Assembly (NCBI GenBank): GCA_030490835.1
Contig: CM059975.1
Location: 51,389,174 to 51,453,173, forward strand
Origin: Annona cherimola
Lineage: Eukaryota > Streptophyta > Magnoliopsida > Magnoliales > Annonaceae
DNA length: 64,000 nt
Direction of reading: 5' to 3'
In this document: piece by piece, positions 1 through 12,980 of the stretch
Layout: every line of letters starts with the position of its first letter
Position numbering within the stretch: the first letter of the stretch is position 1
Program-made: the position numbers and the translations under genes
The notes under the pieces: generated by a model
Database searches by the model: none
Told to the model about the DNA's origin: nothing
The model's input: only the letters and a program-made list of their open reading frames with translations

Positions 1-2185
1 TGATAAAGAAACTTCAAAGCTTTTAAGTTTTCAAAAATAAACCACGTATTTCCCTAGCATTTTCTTTATTTCCATTTTGGGGCCTTTTTCCCTCAAAGGT
101 TATGTAAATGCGTCATCCCTTTTTTATTTATTCTGATATCATATCCTTGTCCACACATCCTTCTTGTTATTTTTACATAAAAAGGGGCTTGCATAGCCTT
201 TTGTATGCTACTTTAGCAATCCAAAATCAATTCATTTTATGAAATCAACTTATCAAGTTGGCCATCCTTAAACCTCTTTTAACAACATCCATATAAATAT
301 TTTCCAAGACATTTTCCAAAGTATTTCCATCTTTAAAGGAAATCAAAACTTTTCTAATGTTATTTCAAACAGATGGACCATGTCCAAATCATCGTTTAAG
401 TTTTGGGGTCATAGCATAGAAAAACCAATCTTTTGCTATAAACAAATCTCTTTTTCTTTAAAAAATCTTTATGAAAATTGCATCATGAAGAACTTGCTTG
501 CTTGTAAGTAAATTCTTAAATCCATCATCATAAAGCATTTCTAATCCTTGCAACACTTGTGATAAAATAATTATTTCAAAAAGTGTTGCTTGCTTCCCAT
601 GAAGCAATCCTTGAGGCTTTTCATTAAAGCCATCCTTTTCAAAATTTATGGCTTTTTATTAAATTCATCATTTCAAAACTTGCGCTTGCCTATTCGTAAA
701 AAAAAATCATAATAAACATATTCAATCATGTCAACATATAAGAGGAAAATAATATTTTGAAAAGTTCGCTTGCTTACCTGGGATAACCTTAATCCCCTTC
801 CTCAACACTTTTCCTTGCCTTTGCCTAGATAAATGAAAATGACATTTTATTTATATGCATCAATTTCAAATGCTTGCATCCCTTAGGGTTTTTCAACCTA
901 CATGAATCCATTTGGATTCATATTAAACTAGCTTAACCCACTTGTCTTTCAAGTCGGGTGTTCATGCATAACAACATACTTGTGCATCATACCATCCATC
1001 CATTCGTTTCACTTTTAATACCCTTATTTAGAGTAAACTTTCAAACATATAATAATCTTTCATGTACACAACATATGGAAGTTCATTGCTTCTCATTTGT
1101 CATTTAATATCTATTTTCCACATTTCTCACACAGGTGCTCACTATAGGCACATATTTAATAGTCTAGGCCTCACATATTAATCTCAAAATTTTGAGATTT
1201 CAACATATTATTAAAACAACACCCTAATCACCCATTTTATCACATTTTCATTCATTTTTGCATTTTAGCAAATCATACTTAGGAATTTCTCATCCTTGCC
1301 TTACATACCCTTTAAGTGCACCCTTAATATTTCATGGATTTTGTAAATTTTTGGAAATACAAGAATCCTCCAAAAATCCCACCTTGTGCCACCTCAACGA
1401 ACCCTTTAATTTCCTCATTAATGGGTTAATTTTTCATTAATTGAATGGATTCCAAATGAACACTACGATGACACGTCCCGTGTACCTTTCAAAAGTCAAC
1501 TTCCCATTTAATTAGTTGACTTTAAATCTTGCTCTACGAATCCCGTATCGACACATGTCACTTGTCACTTTTTGTTCGTTAATGGCATGTCACTTTTTAT
1601 AAACAAAAATCAACCTCTTTCATCCTTTCGTGATTAAGCAATTTTCCATGATAATTAGCTTAATCAATCTCATTCATAAAATTCATCATATCGTTTTAAC
1701 CGTTCATAACAAAGTCCATCTCAAAATGACATTTCTATCATAAGTTATGGCCATTTGAAATTGTCTTTTGAATTTAGATGAAAATAAATAATTATCACCC
1801 TATTTCATCATAATTTTCATAATTAAATCCATTCATAAGGTTGGGCACACCATCATGTGCTTACCTTTCAAATTTCACCTTATTCCGCCTTGTAGGCGTC
1901 AAGTTATGAATTTTCTAATATTTATCACCTCAAATCCCATATTTATCAATGTAATCTCCATTAATTAAATTATAATATATGAGGTAATTATCCTCAATAT
2001 ATTCACATTTTCTAACCCTCATTAGGTCACTTTAGTCACATTAACCCACCTTGAGGTATGGTGATTAATTTAATAACTTTACTTAGTCATTAGCCCTAAT
2101 CTTATCCATCTACTTGAATCATATAATTGACAACATTTACACGACTAGATTGCATGTATGGTTCACGTTTATTCTGGGTATTACA
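1..2185 (-). repeat. Ty3/gypsy chromovirus LTR (reverse orientation), cut by window start
   Basis: Read on the minus strand this LTR starts TGTAATACCC at 2185 and runs leftwards off the window. Directly outside it, at 2186 onwards, is a reverse-oriented polypurine tract, so this is the 3' LTR of a minus-strand element. Its sequence matches, in inverted orientation, the LTR at 5283-8840, with roughly 85% similarity by eye in the parts I aligned. It lacks about 1.2 kb that the other copy has (equivalent of about 6290-7475). It holds a candidate micro-exon (778-824) and a CGCCT..AGGCG stem at 1886-1898. No coding capacity. Confidence 0.85.
778..824 (-). other. Candidate LTR micro-exon, copy 1
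   Basis: On the minus strand a 47 nt block starts after TCTAG and ends CCCAG before GTAAGCAAGC. The block begins GCAAAGGCAAGG. The same arrangement occurs in five other LTR copies in the window. Splicing is inferred from site conservation, not shown. Confidence 0.45.
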
Positions 2186-2900
2186 ATCCTCTCCCCTTAT
2201 AACAGGTTTCGTCCTGAAACCTATTACATTTCAAATATCGGGGTAAGGCTCATATGAAATAGCTAATATTATCATCTCTTTTCAATACTTTCAACGGTTC
2301 ACCACACTTCCACTGCGCTACTCGGTCTTGGTGGCGTTTTTTTCCTTAGTCCATTTGACCTATCATTGATTCCTACTGTTTCCTATTCTCATATGGGTTT
2401 CTCATTGGCAATTGTCTTTTCCTTTATGTCATCCAACTTGGTAGGCATACTTTTTATAGAAAAATTATATAATTTGTCATTTTATCATAGGATAAGATTT
2501 AAGCTACCCATTTAATCATATAAAGTAGAGATCAATAACAATCATCTTCTTTGCACACGTAATGTTCATATAACATAAATATCTTCATTCTATAGCAAAG
2601 AGCAATGATGCTTTTACATAAGATTTCATGCATATTTTATTAAAAGCAAGTGTCTTTTGTTAACTCGTCCATTCCTCCTCATTTTATAATGTCTACAACT
2701 AGGTTATACAAGTGTATACTACTTAATGGGGGTACTGGTTTAGCACAAGTTCAAAAATTTTTATTTCCTTATCCTCTTTTCCAGTTTCTATAAACTAGTA
2801 AGGGTCCTTATCATTCTTTCTAGGCTCATTTCTTATGAACTCATCATCATCAAATGTATTGTCTTTTACTATGTCTAATTATGATGCAATAATATGTTTA
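2186..2900 (-). mobile_element. Chromovirus 3' untranslated region with polypurine tract
   Basis: This is the internal 3' end of the minus-strand chromovirus whose LTR occupies 1-2185. Next to the LTR, on the minus strand, are a short stem GGTTTC..GAAACC and then a purine run (TTATAAGGGGAGAGGAT), the usual plant chromovirus PPT context. The rest is about 700 bp of non-coding 3' UTR, closely related to 43301-44030 and inverted relative to about 4560-5282. I see no ORF. The homology changes orientation near 2900. Confidence 0.75.
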
Positions 2901-3550
2901 TTTAATGAAACGTAGTTGGTTTGCTATGCTTCATAATGTAGATGGTATGTGAAGGAAGAATGATAAAGGGACCAGATGAGATAAAAAAGAAGGCCAAGAA
3001 AAGACAAAGGATAGAAGGGAATATAAATAGATAATGAGTCAAATAATAGGACCCTACATCTATACCCCACTCATGTTAAAGGGGGCAAACTGTGCTAGAT
3101 GTTATACATGTTTAAGGGGTGCAAATTGTGCTAGACTTTACACATGTTTAAGGTGCGATGCTGTGGCGCCATTTGGGCGGCACCTAGGCACCGACTCTCT
3201 TAGTGATTCTTGGTTTGGAGTTTATGTTTATGGTAAAATGATAGATTATGCAAATATAATCTCTATATGTAAGGAAAAATAACCTTACGCCATGAAAGGT
3301 GAAGACATAAATGAGAAAGGTAGGAAAAAGGAAATTCCTTTTGATTCTTAAGATAACAAATGAATGTATGATGTTTGATGAAAAGATATTATGAAAATAT
3401 AGGTGCATTTGATTTCATTCAGATGCTAAGTGCATATGAAAAAGGAAAGGCCATTAATCTTTCTAGTTAATATAATTGACTATGTATAACATGAATTGTT
3501 TTATGATAATAAATGATATTGATATAATTTTACATGTTGCTTTCTACAAC
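2901..3550 (+). other. Non-coding leader-like stretch with a 36 bp tandem duplication
   Basis: This stretch separates the reverse-oriented 3' UTR from the plus-strand gag remnant. From about 2930 it resembles, in plus orientation, the leader of the non-autonomous element at 43980-44160 (GAAGGAAGAATGATAA and ACCAGATGAG are shared words). A direct duplication of 35-36 bp sits at 3081-3115 and 3116-3151; both copies contain TGTGCTAGA and ACATGTTTAA. No ORF is convincing and no primer-binding site is visible. Confidence 0.6.
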
Positions 3551-4345
3551 ATGCCTATCACCAAAGCAAGAGCTAAGGTGAACAAGGGAAAGGCAATTGC
3601 GAATGATGCGATTATAAGTCAATAGGAAGTAGGACGACCAGGGCAGAAAGGACAAGTAGATCCAAGAACTCGTCAACGACGGGTAGATATAAACCCTGAG
3701 CCAAATATCGAAGGAGCCGCTACAGGTAACACCTCATAAGTAGAGTTAATAAATGAAAAGATAGTTGCAGCTATAAAAGAAGCCTTACAGTAGGCCACCC
3801 GAGATTGGGCGGCCTAAATGGTAAAAAGGGTTCAAGATCTATGGGTTCTTTCCTAATAGGATTAGTAAAAAAGATACGAAGGAAACAGGCCGATGCAGGC
3901 CGCACATCCTAACCTAGTACCAGAACCCTTAAGGATTGATGATACTATGATAGAAACAAATGGGAAGGTTATTAATACTTTTCTAGCTCAGCATCCACCT
4001 AAGTTCTTAAGTGAATCAGACCATATTCAGGCTAAGCAGTGGATAACTGAAATTAAGAAGTTGTTTAAAGTTTTTCGATGTAATGATGTTCAGAAAGTTT
4101 TATGCATCCCCAATCAATGCTTATGAATGGTGGAAAACTCTAATAGCTATTATGCCATAACCAAGGAAGGTAACATGAAAAACTTTTATGGAAGAATTTA
4201 ATAAGAAATATCTTCCAGTAGGACACCAGGATATAACACATGTTGAGAGTGAACATGTACAATTAGGGCAAGGATAACTTGACCCTAAAAACTAAGAAAG
4301 CTGGTGTAAGGAAAGAAAGGAGTAAAAAAGGCTAGCTCAACAAAA
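3551..4345 (+). pseudogene. Ty3/gypsy chromovirus gag remnant
   Basis: A decayed capsid gene. The ATG at 3551 begins MPITKARAKVNKGKAIA, then a basic stretch (RRVDINPEP), a region ending ATRDWAA, and a capsid core of which 3893-4126 is still open (PPKFLSESDHIQAKQWITEI). The homologous gag at 45722 has the same order: a basic start, RRVDESPEP, then PPKFLGESDP. At least seven in-frame stops and frameshifts break it, several of them TAG or TAA where Gln or Trp is expected. The zinc knuckle, protease and polymerase are absent; the sequence passes into 3' UTR by about 4400-4560. It is non-functional. Assignment to gag rests on the match with the two other gag copies in this window and on family knowledge. 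Confidence 0.75.
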
Positions 4346-5282
4346 GCTAATCATAGCTACCAGTTAATAGAAAGTTTTTGCAAATTATTGCAGATAGGTG
4401 TAGCAAATCATGTCTAGTTAGAATGGATGGAAGGAAAAGAAGATTACAAATATGATACCACAGAGCTTGGTATCACGTATCATAGCAAGAGATGGTAAAT
4501 AGCTGAAAAAAATAAAGGCAAGAAGGATTGTCGGGATTCCTCTGTAATTTCGATATGTTTGGAAATAGGTGTGAGAAGTAATTCTCTATGATGATGATGA
4601 GTTTATGAGAAATGAGATTAGAAAAGATGATAAGGACCCTTTACTGGGTTTATGAAAAATGGAAATGAGGATAAGAAAGAAAATGTTTTAGACTGGTGTT
4701 AAACCAATACTCCCATTAAGCAGTCTACACTTATATAACCTAGTTGTAGACATTATGAAGTGAGAAGGAATGGTGGGTTGGCAAAAGTATCTTTTGCTTT
4801 TAATGAAATATGTATGAATTTTTTGTGAGAGCATCTTTGCTCTTTACTATAGAAATGAAGGTATTTATGTTATATGAACATTACGTGTAGAAAAGAAGAT
4901 GATTGCTATTGATTTCTACTTGATATGATTGAATGGGTAGCTTAAATCTTACCCTATAATAAGATGTGAGATTATACAGATATAATTTCTCTACTTATAA
5001 GAAAAATAGTATACCTACCATCAGAACAAGGGTTGGATGGCACAAAGGAAAGGGCAGTTGCCAATGAGAAATCTATATGAAAACCAAAAATAGTAGAGAT
5101 GAGTAATAGGTCAACTGACCAAGGCAAAAAGCGCCACCAAGACAGAGTAGCACAGTGGAAGCATGGTGAGTCATTGGAAGTATTCAAAAAATGATAAGTT
5201 GACTATTTCATATGAGCCTTACCCTGATATTTGAAATGTAATAAGTTTCGAGGCAGAACCTTTTATAAGAGGGGGGGAGGAT
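4346..5282 (+). mobile_element. Chromovirus 3' untranslated region with polypurine tract
   Basis: Degraded, non-coding. The last ~700 bp are the inverted counterpart of 2186-2900. The right end carries a degenerate GTTTCG..GAACC stem and then the purine run AAGAGGGGGGAGGAT just before the LTR at 5283, so it is the plus-strand 3' end of a chromovirus. No pol sequence remains between the gag remnant and this tract. Confidence 0.7.
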
Positions 5283-6494
5283 TGTGATACCCAGGACAAA
5301 CATGAATCATACATGCAATCTAGGCATGTAATTAATGTTAATTATATGATTCAAGAGGAGGAATGAGATTAGGGCTAATGACTAAGTAAGGTGGTTAAGT
5401 TAATCACCTTAGCCCAATATGAGTTAATGTACTCAGAGGCCAAATGAGGGTTAGAAAATGTGGATATGTATGAATAATTATCTCATAAATTATGATTTAA
5501 TTAATGGAGATTATGTTGATAATTATGGATTTAAGGTGATAAATGTTAGAAAATTCATAACTTGACGCCTATAAGGAGAAATGAGGTGAAATTTGAAAGG
5601 TAAGCACATGATGATATACCCAAACTTATGAAGGGATTGGATTATGAAAATTATGATGACATTAGGGTGATAATTATTTAGTTTCATCCAAATCCAAAAG
5701 ACAATTTCAAATGGCCATAACTTATGCTAGAAAGGTCATTTTGGGATGAAATTTGACATGAACGGTTAAAACGAGAATCTTATGAATGAGTATGATTAAG
5801 CTAATTATCACGAAAATTGCTTAATCATAAAAGGACAAAAGCGGTTGACTTTTGGTCATGAAAAGTGACATGCCATTAATGAACCGAAAGTGACAAGTGA
5901 CACGTGTTGAAACAAGATTTGTTGAGCAAGATTTACAGTCAACCAAATTAATGAAGACTTGATTTTTCAAAAAGCAAGTGGCACACATGTCATCGTAGGA
6001 TCCATTTGGAATCAATGCAATTAATGTTAAAGTTGATAAATTTAATTCAATTTGACACATGTCAACGTAGGGTGAAATGGGTGGATTTTTAATTTAAAAA
6101 AAATGCAAAAATGCGTGGATTGTGTGGACATGTGTCATCGTAGGGTTCATTTGGAATACATTCAATTAATGAAAAATCAACCCATTAATGAGACAATTAA
6201 AGGGTTCATTGAGGTGGCACAAGGTGGAATTTTTGGAGGATTTTTGTATTTTCAAAAAATTCACAAAATCCATGAATTATCAAGGTGCTTAATGGCATGA
6301 GTGTAGGCTAGGTTGTGTAGCCATAAATGGCCAAGATGAGGTGGCCATATAGGACGTCCAAGGGGGCTTCCTTAAGTGATTTTTGATATTTAGAAATTTC
6401 AAATAAATAGAAAACTTAAGGAGCAAGCAAGGAGGAAAATCAAGGAGCAAGCAAAATGGAAAACTTAAAGAGCAAGCAAGATGGAAAACACCCT

Positions 6495-6502
6495 TATAAA
6501 AG
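6495..6502 (+). promoter_or_regulatory. Candidate TATA box of the LTR at 5283
   Basis: TATAAAAG in a GC-richer context (CCCTTATAAAAGGGGC), about 280 nt before the place where related LTRs carry a GTAAGT donor. Position is consistent with the U3/R boundary. Confidence 0.55.
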
Positions 6503-7805
6503 GGGCAAGTGGGCAGCCCTTGGACACCCCTTGGTGGACAACTTGAACGTCCACTTTGGACAGTTTTGAGAAGAGAACAAGGGGATGTTCACTTGGACAT
6601 TTTTTAGTGGAAAAAAATATCCCAAAAGGGACCACCAGCATGGACGGCCAAGCAAGGAGGAAAAGAAGAAAAAAATAAAAAGTAAGAAATGAGGAAAAGA
6701 GGAGAATAAATGGAAGAAACCAAGCTAGGAAGGATTGGAGCAAAAGTTCACAACTCCAAGTTAGTATTGAAAGCAAGTATGATTCATTTAATTCTAATTT
6801 TCTTACCCTTATTTATGGATCATAAATTTAATCCATAATGAACCCTAAATGATGAGTTATGATGCCCTTGATTAGGGTACTAAATGAGGATTGAATGAAA
6901 GGAATGGATTCAAGGGTTCAAGAGAGGTATACATGATGATAGGGTTGATTACAACCCATGTACCTAGTTTGAATTTTTTGAAAATTCCCAACTATATTGT
7001 TGTTTTAAGCATGCTATATGTTTGGATTATGATTAATGAATCTATGATTTATATATGTTGATTTGGGTAAGATTTAAGAACCTTAGGAAGGGCTAAACCT
7101 AAGGTTAACTATATGATGAGAATTCCACTCTTTTGAGATGGAATTTTACATGGACCAAATCAAATAATACATGGATGAACTAAAGGGTAAATTACCCTAA
7201 ATTAATGATGCACGAGACGTCCAAAGGGTGGCCAGAGACTTGGCACCTAGGCGTGGCCAAGGGGCGCCGTGGCGCCGACCCCCACGCAAGTGAGTTTATC
7301 ACTTGTCTTGTGCTATGTTCAGGGGGAGTAAATTGCAATTATTCAATGGAATTTGAAACCATAAAAATGCCCTAACCTATGTGCTAATTAAGTGCTTTAA
7401 TTATGCCAAAATAGAGGGCAATTTTCTGTTTTGAAAAAGATTAGAAAACACATAATATATTTTTAATAAGAAGGGTGCACATAAAGGGTATGTATGGCCA
7501 AGATGAGAAATGTGAAAAATAAGTAATTAATGATAAATGGGAGGTAATGAACCTCAATATGTGGATTAAACGAAAGGTTATGATATGTTGAAATGTTTAC
7601 CCTAAATAAGGGTATTAAAAATGGAATGAATGAATGATGTGATGAACAAGTTACGTTGATATGTATGAACGCCCGACTTGAAATACAAGTGAGTTAAGCT
7701 AGTTTAATATGAATCTAAATGGATTCATGCAGGTTGGATAACCTTAAGGGATGAAAACATTTGAATTCGATGCATATAAATGAAATGTCATTTTCATTTA
7801 TCTAG

Positions 7806-7852
7806 GCAAAGGCAAGGAAAAGTATGAAAGAAAGGGATTAAGGCTATCTCAG
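7806..7852 (+). other. Candidate LTR micro-exon, copy 2
   Basis: 47 nt between TTTATCTAG and GTAAGCAAGC; starts GCAAAGGCAAGG and ends CTATCTCAG. Purine-rich, as expected of an enhancer-dependent small exon. Inferred from conservation across LTRs. Confidence 0.5.
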
Positions 7853-10077
7853 GTAAGCAAGCGAACTTTCCAAAATATTGATTTCCTCCTATGCATTGAA
7901 ATGACTTAAGATGTTTATATCGTTGCTTTTATGAATTTTTAAGAATGGGCAAGCACAAGTTTTGAACATGATGGCTTTAATGAAACGCCACAAGTTCTGA
8001 AAAAGGATGACTTTAATGAAAAGCCTCAAGGTTTGCTTCATGGGAAACAAGCAATACTTATTAAGATAATTGTTTTATCACAAGTGTTGCAAAGATTGGG
8101 AATGATTTATGATGATGATTTTAAAAATTTGCTTGCAAGTAAGCAAGTTCTTCATGATGCTATTTCCAAAGGATTTCATGTTTTATGCCAATGGTTTTAG
8201 GAATTTTCTTACAAGCAAACAAGTCTTTACGATGCTGTTTTCAAAAGGATTTTATAAGAAAAAGGGAGTTTTACCTTTTTCACAAAATGATAATTGCAAA
8301 CAAGTTCTGAGTACATCTCTACAGGATTTTGTGAAAAACAACTATGTTTATGAAAGAAAATGAAAAAGGGATTTGATTTATAGAAAAAAGATGAGTTTTT
8401 TTATGCCATGATACTAATACATAAACGATGACACTCAAACATAAACAATGATTTGGACATAGTCCATATATTTGAAATGATATTAGAAAAGTTTTGATTT
8501 CCTTAAAGAGGAAAATATTTTGAAATTGCTTAGAAAATATTTATACGGATGTTGTTAAAAAAGAGTTTAAGGATGGCCAACCCAATAAGTTGATTTCATA
8601 AAATGATTTGATTTCGGGTTGCGAAATTAGCATACAAAAGGCTATGCAAGCCTCTCTTTATATCACAAGAGTGATATATGGAACAAGGATATGATGCCAG
8701 GATGGATAAAAGGGAATGATGCTTTTGCATAACTTTTGTGGGCAAAAGGCCCTGAAATAGAAACTAAGAAAATGCTAGGGAAATATGTTATTTATTCTTG
8801 AAATTCAAAAGTTTTGAAGTTTCTTTATGATGATAATTTCAAGGTTTATTTCAAGAACTTTTTTTTAAGAAAAGATTGTTTTTTCAAACATCTCAAATGC
8901 TTATCAAAATGTTTTACTCAAAATATTTCTAAAAGAATTTAAGGGAGGTCATTCTAAAACTAGATTTCTAATAATAACTTGTTTAAGTGGGTGCGCTCAC
9001 TTTACAAGTTGACACAGACTACGGTTGTAATACCCAGATCCAATTAGGCCTCATATAATTGCATATAAGGTGTAATGAATGAGTTATGTGTGAATTGATT
9101 GATTTTTGGATGATTTTTATGAATTTATGAATTTTGTAATTAGGGTTTGCAATTAAGAATGGTGATTACGATTAGTCGCCAAAGCCTAATATGAGTCAAG
9201 ATGACTAAAGAGGCTTAATGAGGATTAAAATATGCTAATGTAGCATGAATATTTATTTTAATTTCCATGATTTAATTAATAGAGATTAAAATGAAAATTA
9301 TGGAGTTATGTTGAAAATCATAGAAAATTCATAACTTGACGCCTGTAAGGTGAAATGAGATGAAATTTTAAAGGCAAGCTCATGATTTTGGGCTCAACTT
9401 TATGTAAGGATTGGATTAAGGTATAAGTGAAGAGATTAAGTGATAATTATTTATTTTTAATCTCACACTCTTAGGTTATTTTCAAAGGTTCAAACTTGAT
9501 GTAGAAACATCGGTTTAAGATGAAAATTGAAACGATTGAATAAAATTATGAAATCTATTGTAGAAGGGATTGGATTAAGCTAATTACCATGGAAAAGTGG
9601 TAAATTAGAAAAAGGTACCTAGCATTGACTTTGTGTACCCTAGACTATCATAGCATTAAATAAAAAGCATTTGAAAAAATGATATATTTTAATATTATGC
9701 AAGGTGTCAAATTATGGTGGAAGGAGCTGGATTTTTAAGGATTTTTGTAATGGTCAAATCCATGGAAAATTCAAGGACTAAATGCCATGGATTAATGCCT
9801 AATAACTAACTCAAATGGAGCATAGGTTATGTGGCAATACAAGGGGACGTCAAAGGGTATTTTGGGCATGAAATGTGATTTTTAAAAATTTTAAAATATG
9901 TGTCTAAGTTTTCTAATATCTAGGTGAAGTAAATGGGCACATAAATATGTGGAACATGTGGAAAAATTGTCAAAAGCTAGCATAGAAGGGGCGTCACTTG
10001 GGTGGACAGCAATGCATTACTTAAATGCATGGATTTTGTGAATTTTTGATAATTAGTAAATGCATATTTTACTTGGA

Positions 10078-10085
10078 TATAAAAA
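10078..10085 (+). promoter_or_regulatory. Candidate TATA box of the 9026 LTR
   Basis: TATAAAAA about 284 nt upstream of the mutated donor-like site GTCAGT near 10362; this spacing matches the LTR at 5283. Confidence 0.45.
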
Positions 10086-11871
10086 TATCACGTCATCAAG
10101 GGATAAGGTAGAAATAAATTACCCTCATGACATGTGGCAAGTTGGTCCCATAACCTGGTTAAAAAAATGTAAAAATGGGGATATAGCTTGGAAACATGCA
10201 CATGAAGAAAGGGGGGAGAAAAATCCCAAAATTTTGGTAAGTGTGAGCAGCTCTTGGGCATGTCCAAAACCAGTAAGGGAAAGGAGAAAAGTAGAAGAAA
10301 AATAGGAAGAAAAAGAAGAAGAACCAAGCCGAACAAGTTGGATTCAAGTTAGGTTCAATCCAAGTCAGTAAAACCTAAGTTTTGAATCATTTGAATTAAG
10401 TTTTCTCTCTCAATTCATGAGCCATGAATATGGTTCATAAATAACTCTTAAAGGCTGAGTTATGATGCCTTAATATGTGTATTGAATGATTTTTGAAAGA
10501 TTTAAATGAGATCAAGAGTTCAAGAGAGTGAAAATAGAAGTTAAGGTTGGAATTTGAGATGAAAGCTCACTTGGAAATTCTTAAAATCCTAAACCAAGTT
10601 TCTGCATGATTTAAGCATGATGATTTGAATGTAATTCATGTTATTTTGAATTACATATGTTGCTTTGAGCATTTGTTAATGATTTTAGCAAATATGGAAC
10701 TTAGGGTTTCAAGAAATGCTTGATTTTTCCATTTTTGAGTTAAAAATAATATAAGGAAGTGCTTAAATTATTTATGGATGAATTGTAGTGTAAATTACCC
10801 CAAATTAAGGACCTTTTGGATGGCCTAAGTGGGCTAGATGATTTTGCCCTAAATCTGATTTTTTAGGGTATGTATATGGGACGTCCAAATGGGGCCAAAA
10901 AGAGTGCTTTCCATGTGATTTTTGTTGCTATTTGTAAGTAAATGATTTATGAATATAATGGAGGGTAAATTAACCTAGTTTTAAGTTACTTTGGGTGTCC
11001 AAAAGGGTTTGAAAATATTTTCCCTAAATCTGATTTTATGAATATATGTTTGGACACGTTAAAACGGACCAAATGGATACCCTATATGTATGAAAATGTT
11101 GTTGTTATGGAAGAAAATAAATTATGGATTTTAAATATGTGAAAATAACCTAAATTTGGGTTAAGAAAATTATGTTTAGTTTCTGAAAATTATGACTTAA
11201 AAATTTGTTATGATTTAAGTCTTGAACGAGACGTTGAAAGGATGAAAAATGGGTCTTAACATGACTGTTTTGGAAATCAGTGATAAATGGATTAAAAATG
11301 CAAAATTAAACCCTAAAGTATATGTTAATTAAGGATTTTAATGATGATGAAAATGGGTGTAAGTTTCTGTGTTAAGAAATTTTAAGAAACACATAATATA
11401 TGTGTTGTATGTTGAACGTATGTAGAGCATATGTATGAATGTATGATATGTGACTTATGTGAACTTGCTAAAATGAAAAATATGCATGAATATGTGATGA
11501 AATGCATAAGGATATTTCTGTATGAATAATGTTTGATTATCTCAATTTATGAGATTTATTTATGAAGCTTAAAACGTCACTTATATGCTTGGAATAAGCA
11601 TTGACGTAGGGAAAATGGAAAATAGATGAAAAATAGTTAATGGAAGATATAAATTCCCAAATAATGAATTATGAATGAATGTATATGTTTACCCTAAATA
11701 TGGGTTAAAACACAATATGGAATGAATATATGATACACAAGTATATGTTGTGTATGTATGATCGACTTGAAAATACAAGTTGATTGTGTATGATATGGAT
11801 TACGGGATTGGAAAACTAAGTGAATGCAAGCAACTGGATTATTATGAATGCAATGCTATGTTTATATATAG

Positions 11872-11911
11872 GCAAAGGCAAAGAGATTAACGAGGCGGAA
11901 AGCTAAGCGAG
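11872..11911 (+). other. Candidate LTR micro-exon, copy 3
   Basis: 40 nt between TTTATATATAG and GTAAGCAAGC; starts GCAAAGGCAAAG and ends AAGCGAG. The matching candidate acceptor of the last exon is CAG ending at 12546. Confidence 0.5.
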
Positions 11912-12980
11912 GTAAGCAAGCAGTTTTCTAAATGCTTTTGTTTTATCAAATGTGATAAAAATATTTATCAATGATATTCTAACTGTTTAAACGAGTTAGC
12001 AAATGAATGATTTCAATTCTTTCTAAGTTGTTTAAGGATGGTCATTCCTTATTTAAATGTGTATTGAAATATTATTTTCAATGGAATAAATGAATTGCTT
12101 ACTTCTTTTCAAGTACTTATGTCAAATAATGAATTCATGAGTTTATGAATGAAAAATCATGCTAGCATGTCAAAGTTCATATTTATGAAAAGAAAGCATG
12201 AGATCCACCTCAAAGCGGTAAGCGGACCGAATGTCCCCCTTTGGTGCGGCCAAGTCGCCAAGAGAGGTCGAGGGCCAGTGGCGCCTCCCTGGAATGGGAG
12301 AGAGGATGAAAGTGGATGGTTGCCTAGCTAGCTTCTATCCAAAGGAATGTCATGATTTTAAATAATGCATCGCATTGTTTATGATATACTCTGGATGGGT
12401 ATGAGAAGCATGTTTTAAGATATACCCTCGAGTGGGTATAATGTAGTTTTCCAAGTTATTTTCAATGAAAATGTATTGCTTGAAAACCTTATAGTTTGCT
12501 TATTGAGTTTTGACTCACAGTTTTATTTTCCAAATCCTAAAGACAGGTGAAGGGACAACTATACAAGGAGCACAGGTAGAGATTCAAGAAGAAAAATAAA
12601 TTTCTATAAGCTATCTGTGATTGAACGCTATGAATTGTATGGTTGTATGTCTAATGATGTTATTGGTGATTGAATGTTCTACAAGGGTTATATTATGTTT
12701 ATGACTATGTGATGATTGTGACTATAAATAGCGAAAAAATTTTATGGTCAATTATTAAGAATGATTTATCATGAAATGGTAAGTATGGAAAATTATGAGA
12801 TTATATGTGTATATTTCAAATAAAATGATTAAAAAGATATAAACTCTGAAGGAGTTAGGATAAAGCAGATAAATATCCAATAAGTTTGTCGAGCAACAGG
12901 GCAACAATCCTGATTCACGTTTACCAATCGATAGATCTTGGAGTAAGGTTGTGACGCTTGGGCTGGGGCGCCACAGAAGT

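Larger units (their letters stand above)
5283..9025 (+). repeat. Ty3/gypsy chromovirus LTR, interrupted at its right end
   Basis: It begins TGTGATACCC directly after a polypurine tract and runs to 9025, where a new LTR begins. It belongs to the same family as the solo LTR at 36106-41604: both share the GACACAGACT region near 9011 and 39680. Upstream of the TATA box are three copies of an ACATGTCA(T/A)CGTAGG motif (about 5987, 6052 and 6127). Downstream are a candidate micro-exon (7806-7852) and the start of a UNCG hairpin (CAGACTACGGT, 9015-9025) that is cut by the insertion. The remainder is not in the window. Non-coding. Confidence 0.85.
9026..12975 (+). repeat. Ty3/gypsy 5' LTR, 3.95 kb
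   Basis: Starts TGTAATACCC, ends GGCGCCACA, and is followed by a degenerate iMet-type primer-binding site, so it is a 5' LTR. It inserted into the LTR at 5283; the candidate target duplication is ACGGT at 9021-9025, but the partner lies outside the window. Its first 131 bp align to the LTR at 63869 with 11 substitutions and one 1-nt gap, so the two may be opposite ends of one old element, or two family members. It contains hairpin modules at 9340-9352 and 9498-9511, a candidate TATA box (10078), a micro-exon (11872-11911), a candidate 3' splice site (12545-12546) and the conserved terminal module (12889-12975). Non-coding. Confidence 0.88.

Noticed and set aside
3034..3282. 82-codon frame with CARCYTCLRGANCARLYTCL repeats
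   Set aside because: It is the translation of a 36 bp tandem duplication in non-coding leader; Cys-rich appearance is a by-product.
6465..6776. 103-codon minus-strand hydrophobic frame
   Set aside because: It overlaps the candidate TATA box and leader of the LTR at 5283 and is antisense to it; low-complexity AG-rich sequence produces the Leu/Phe-rich translation.
10088..10347. Minus-strand frames rich in Phe and Leu
   Set aside because: Antisense of the AG-rich leader just after the TATA box of the 9026 LTR; no conservation in LTR N.
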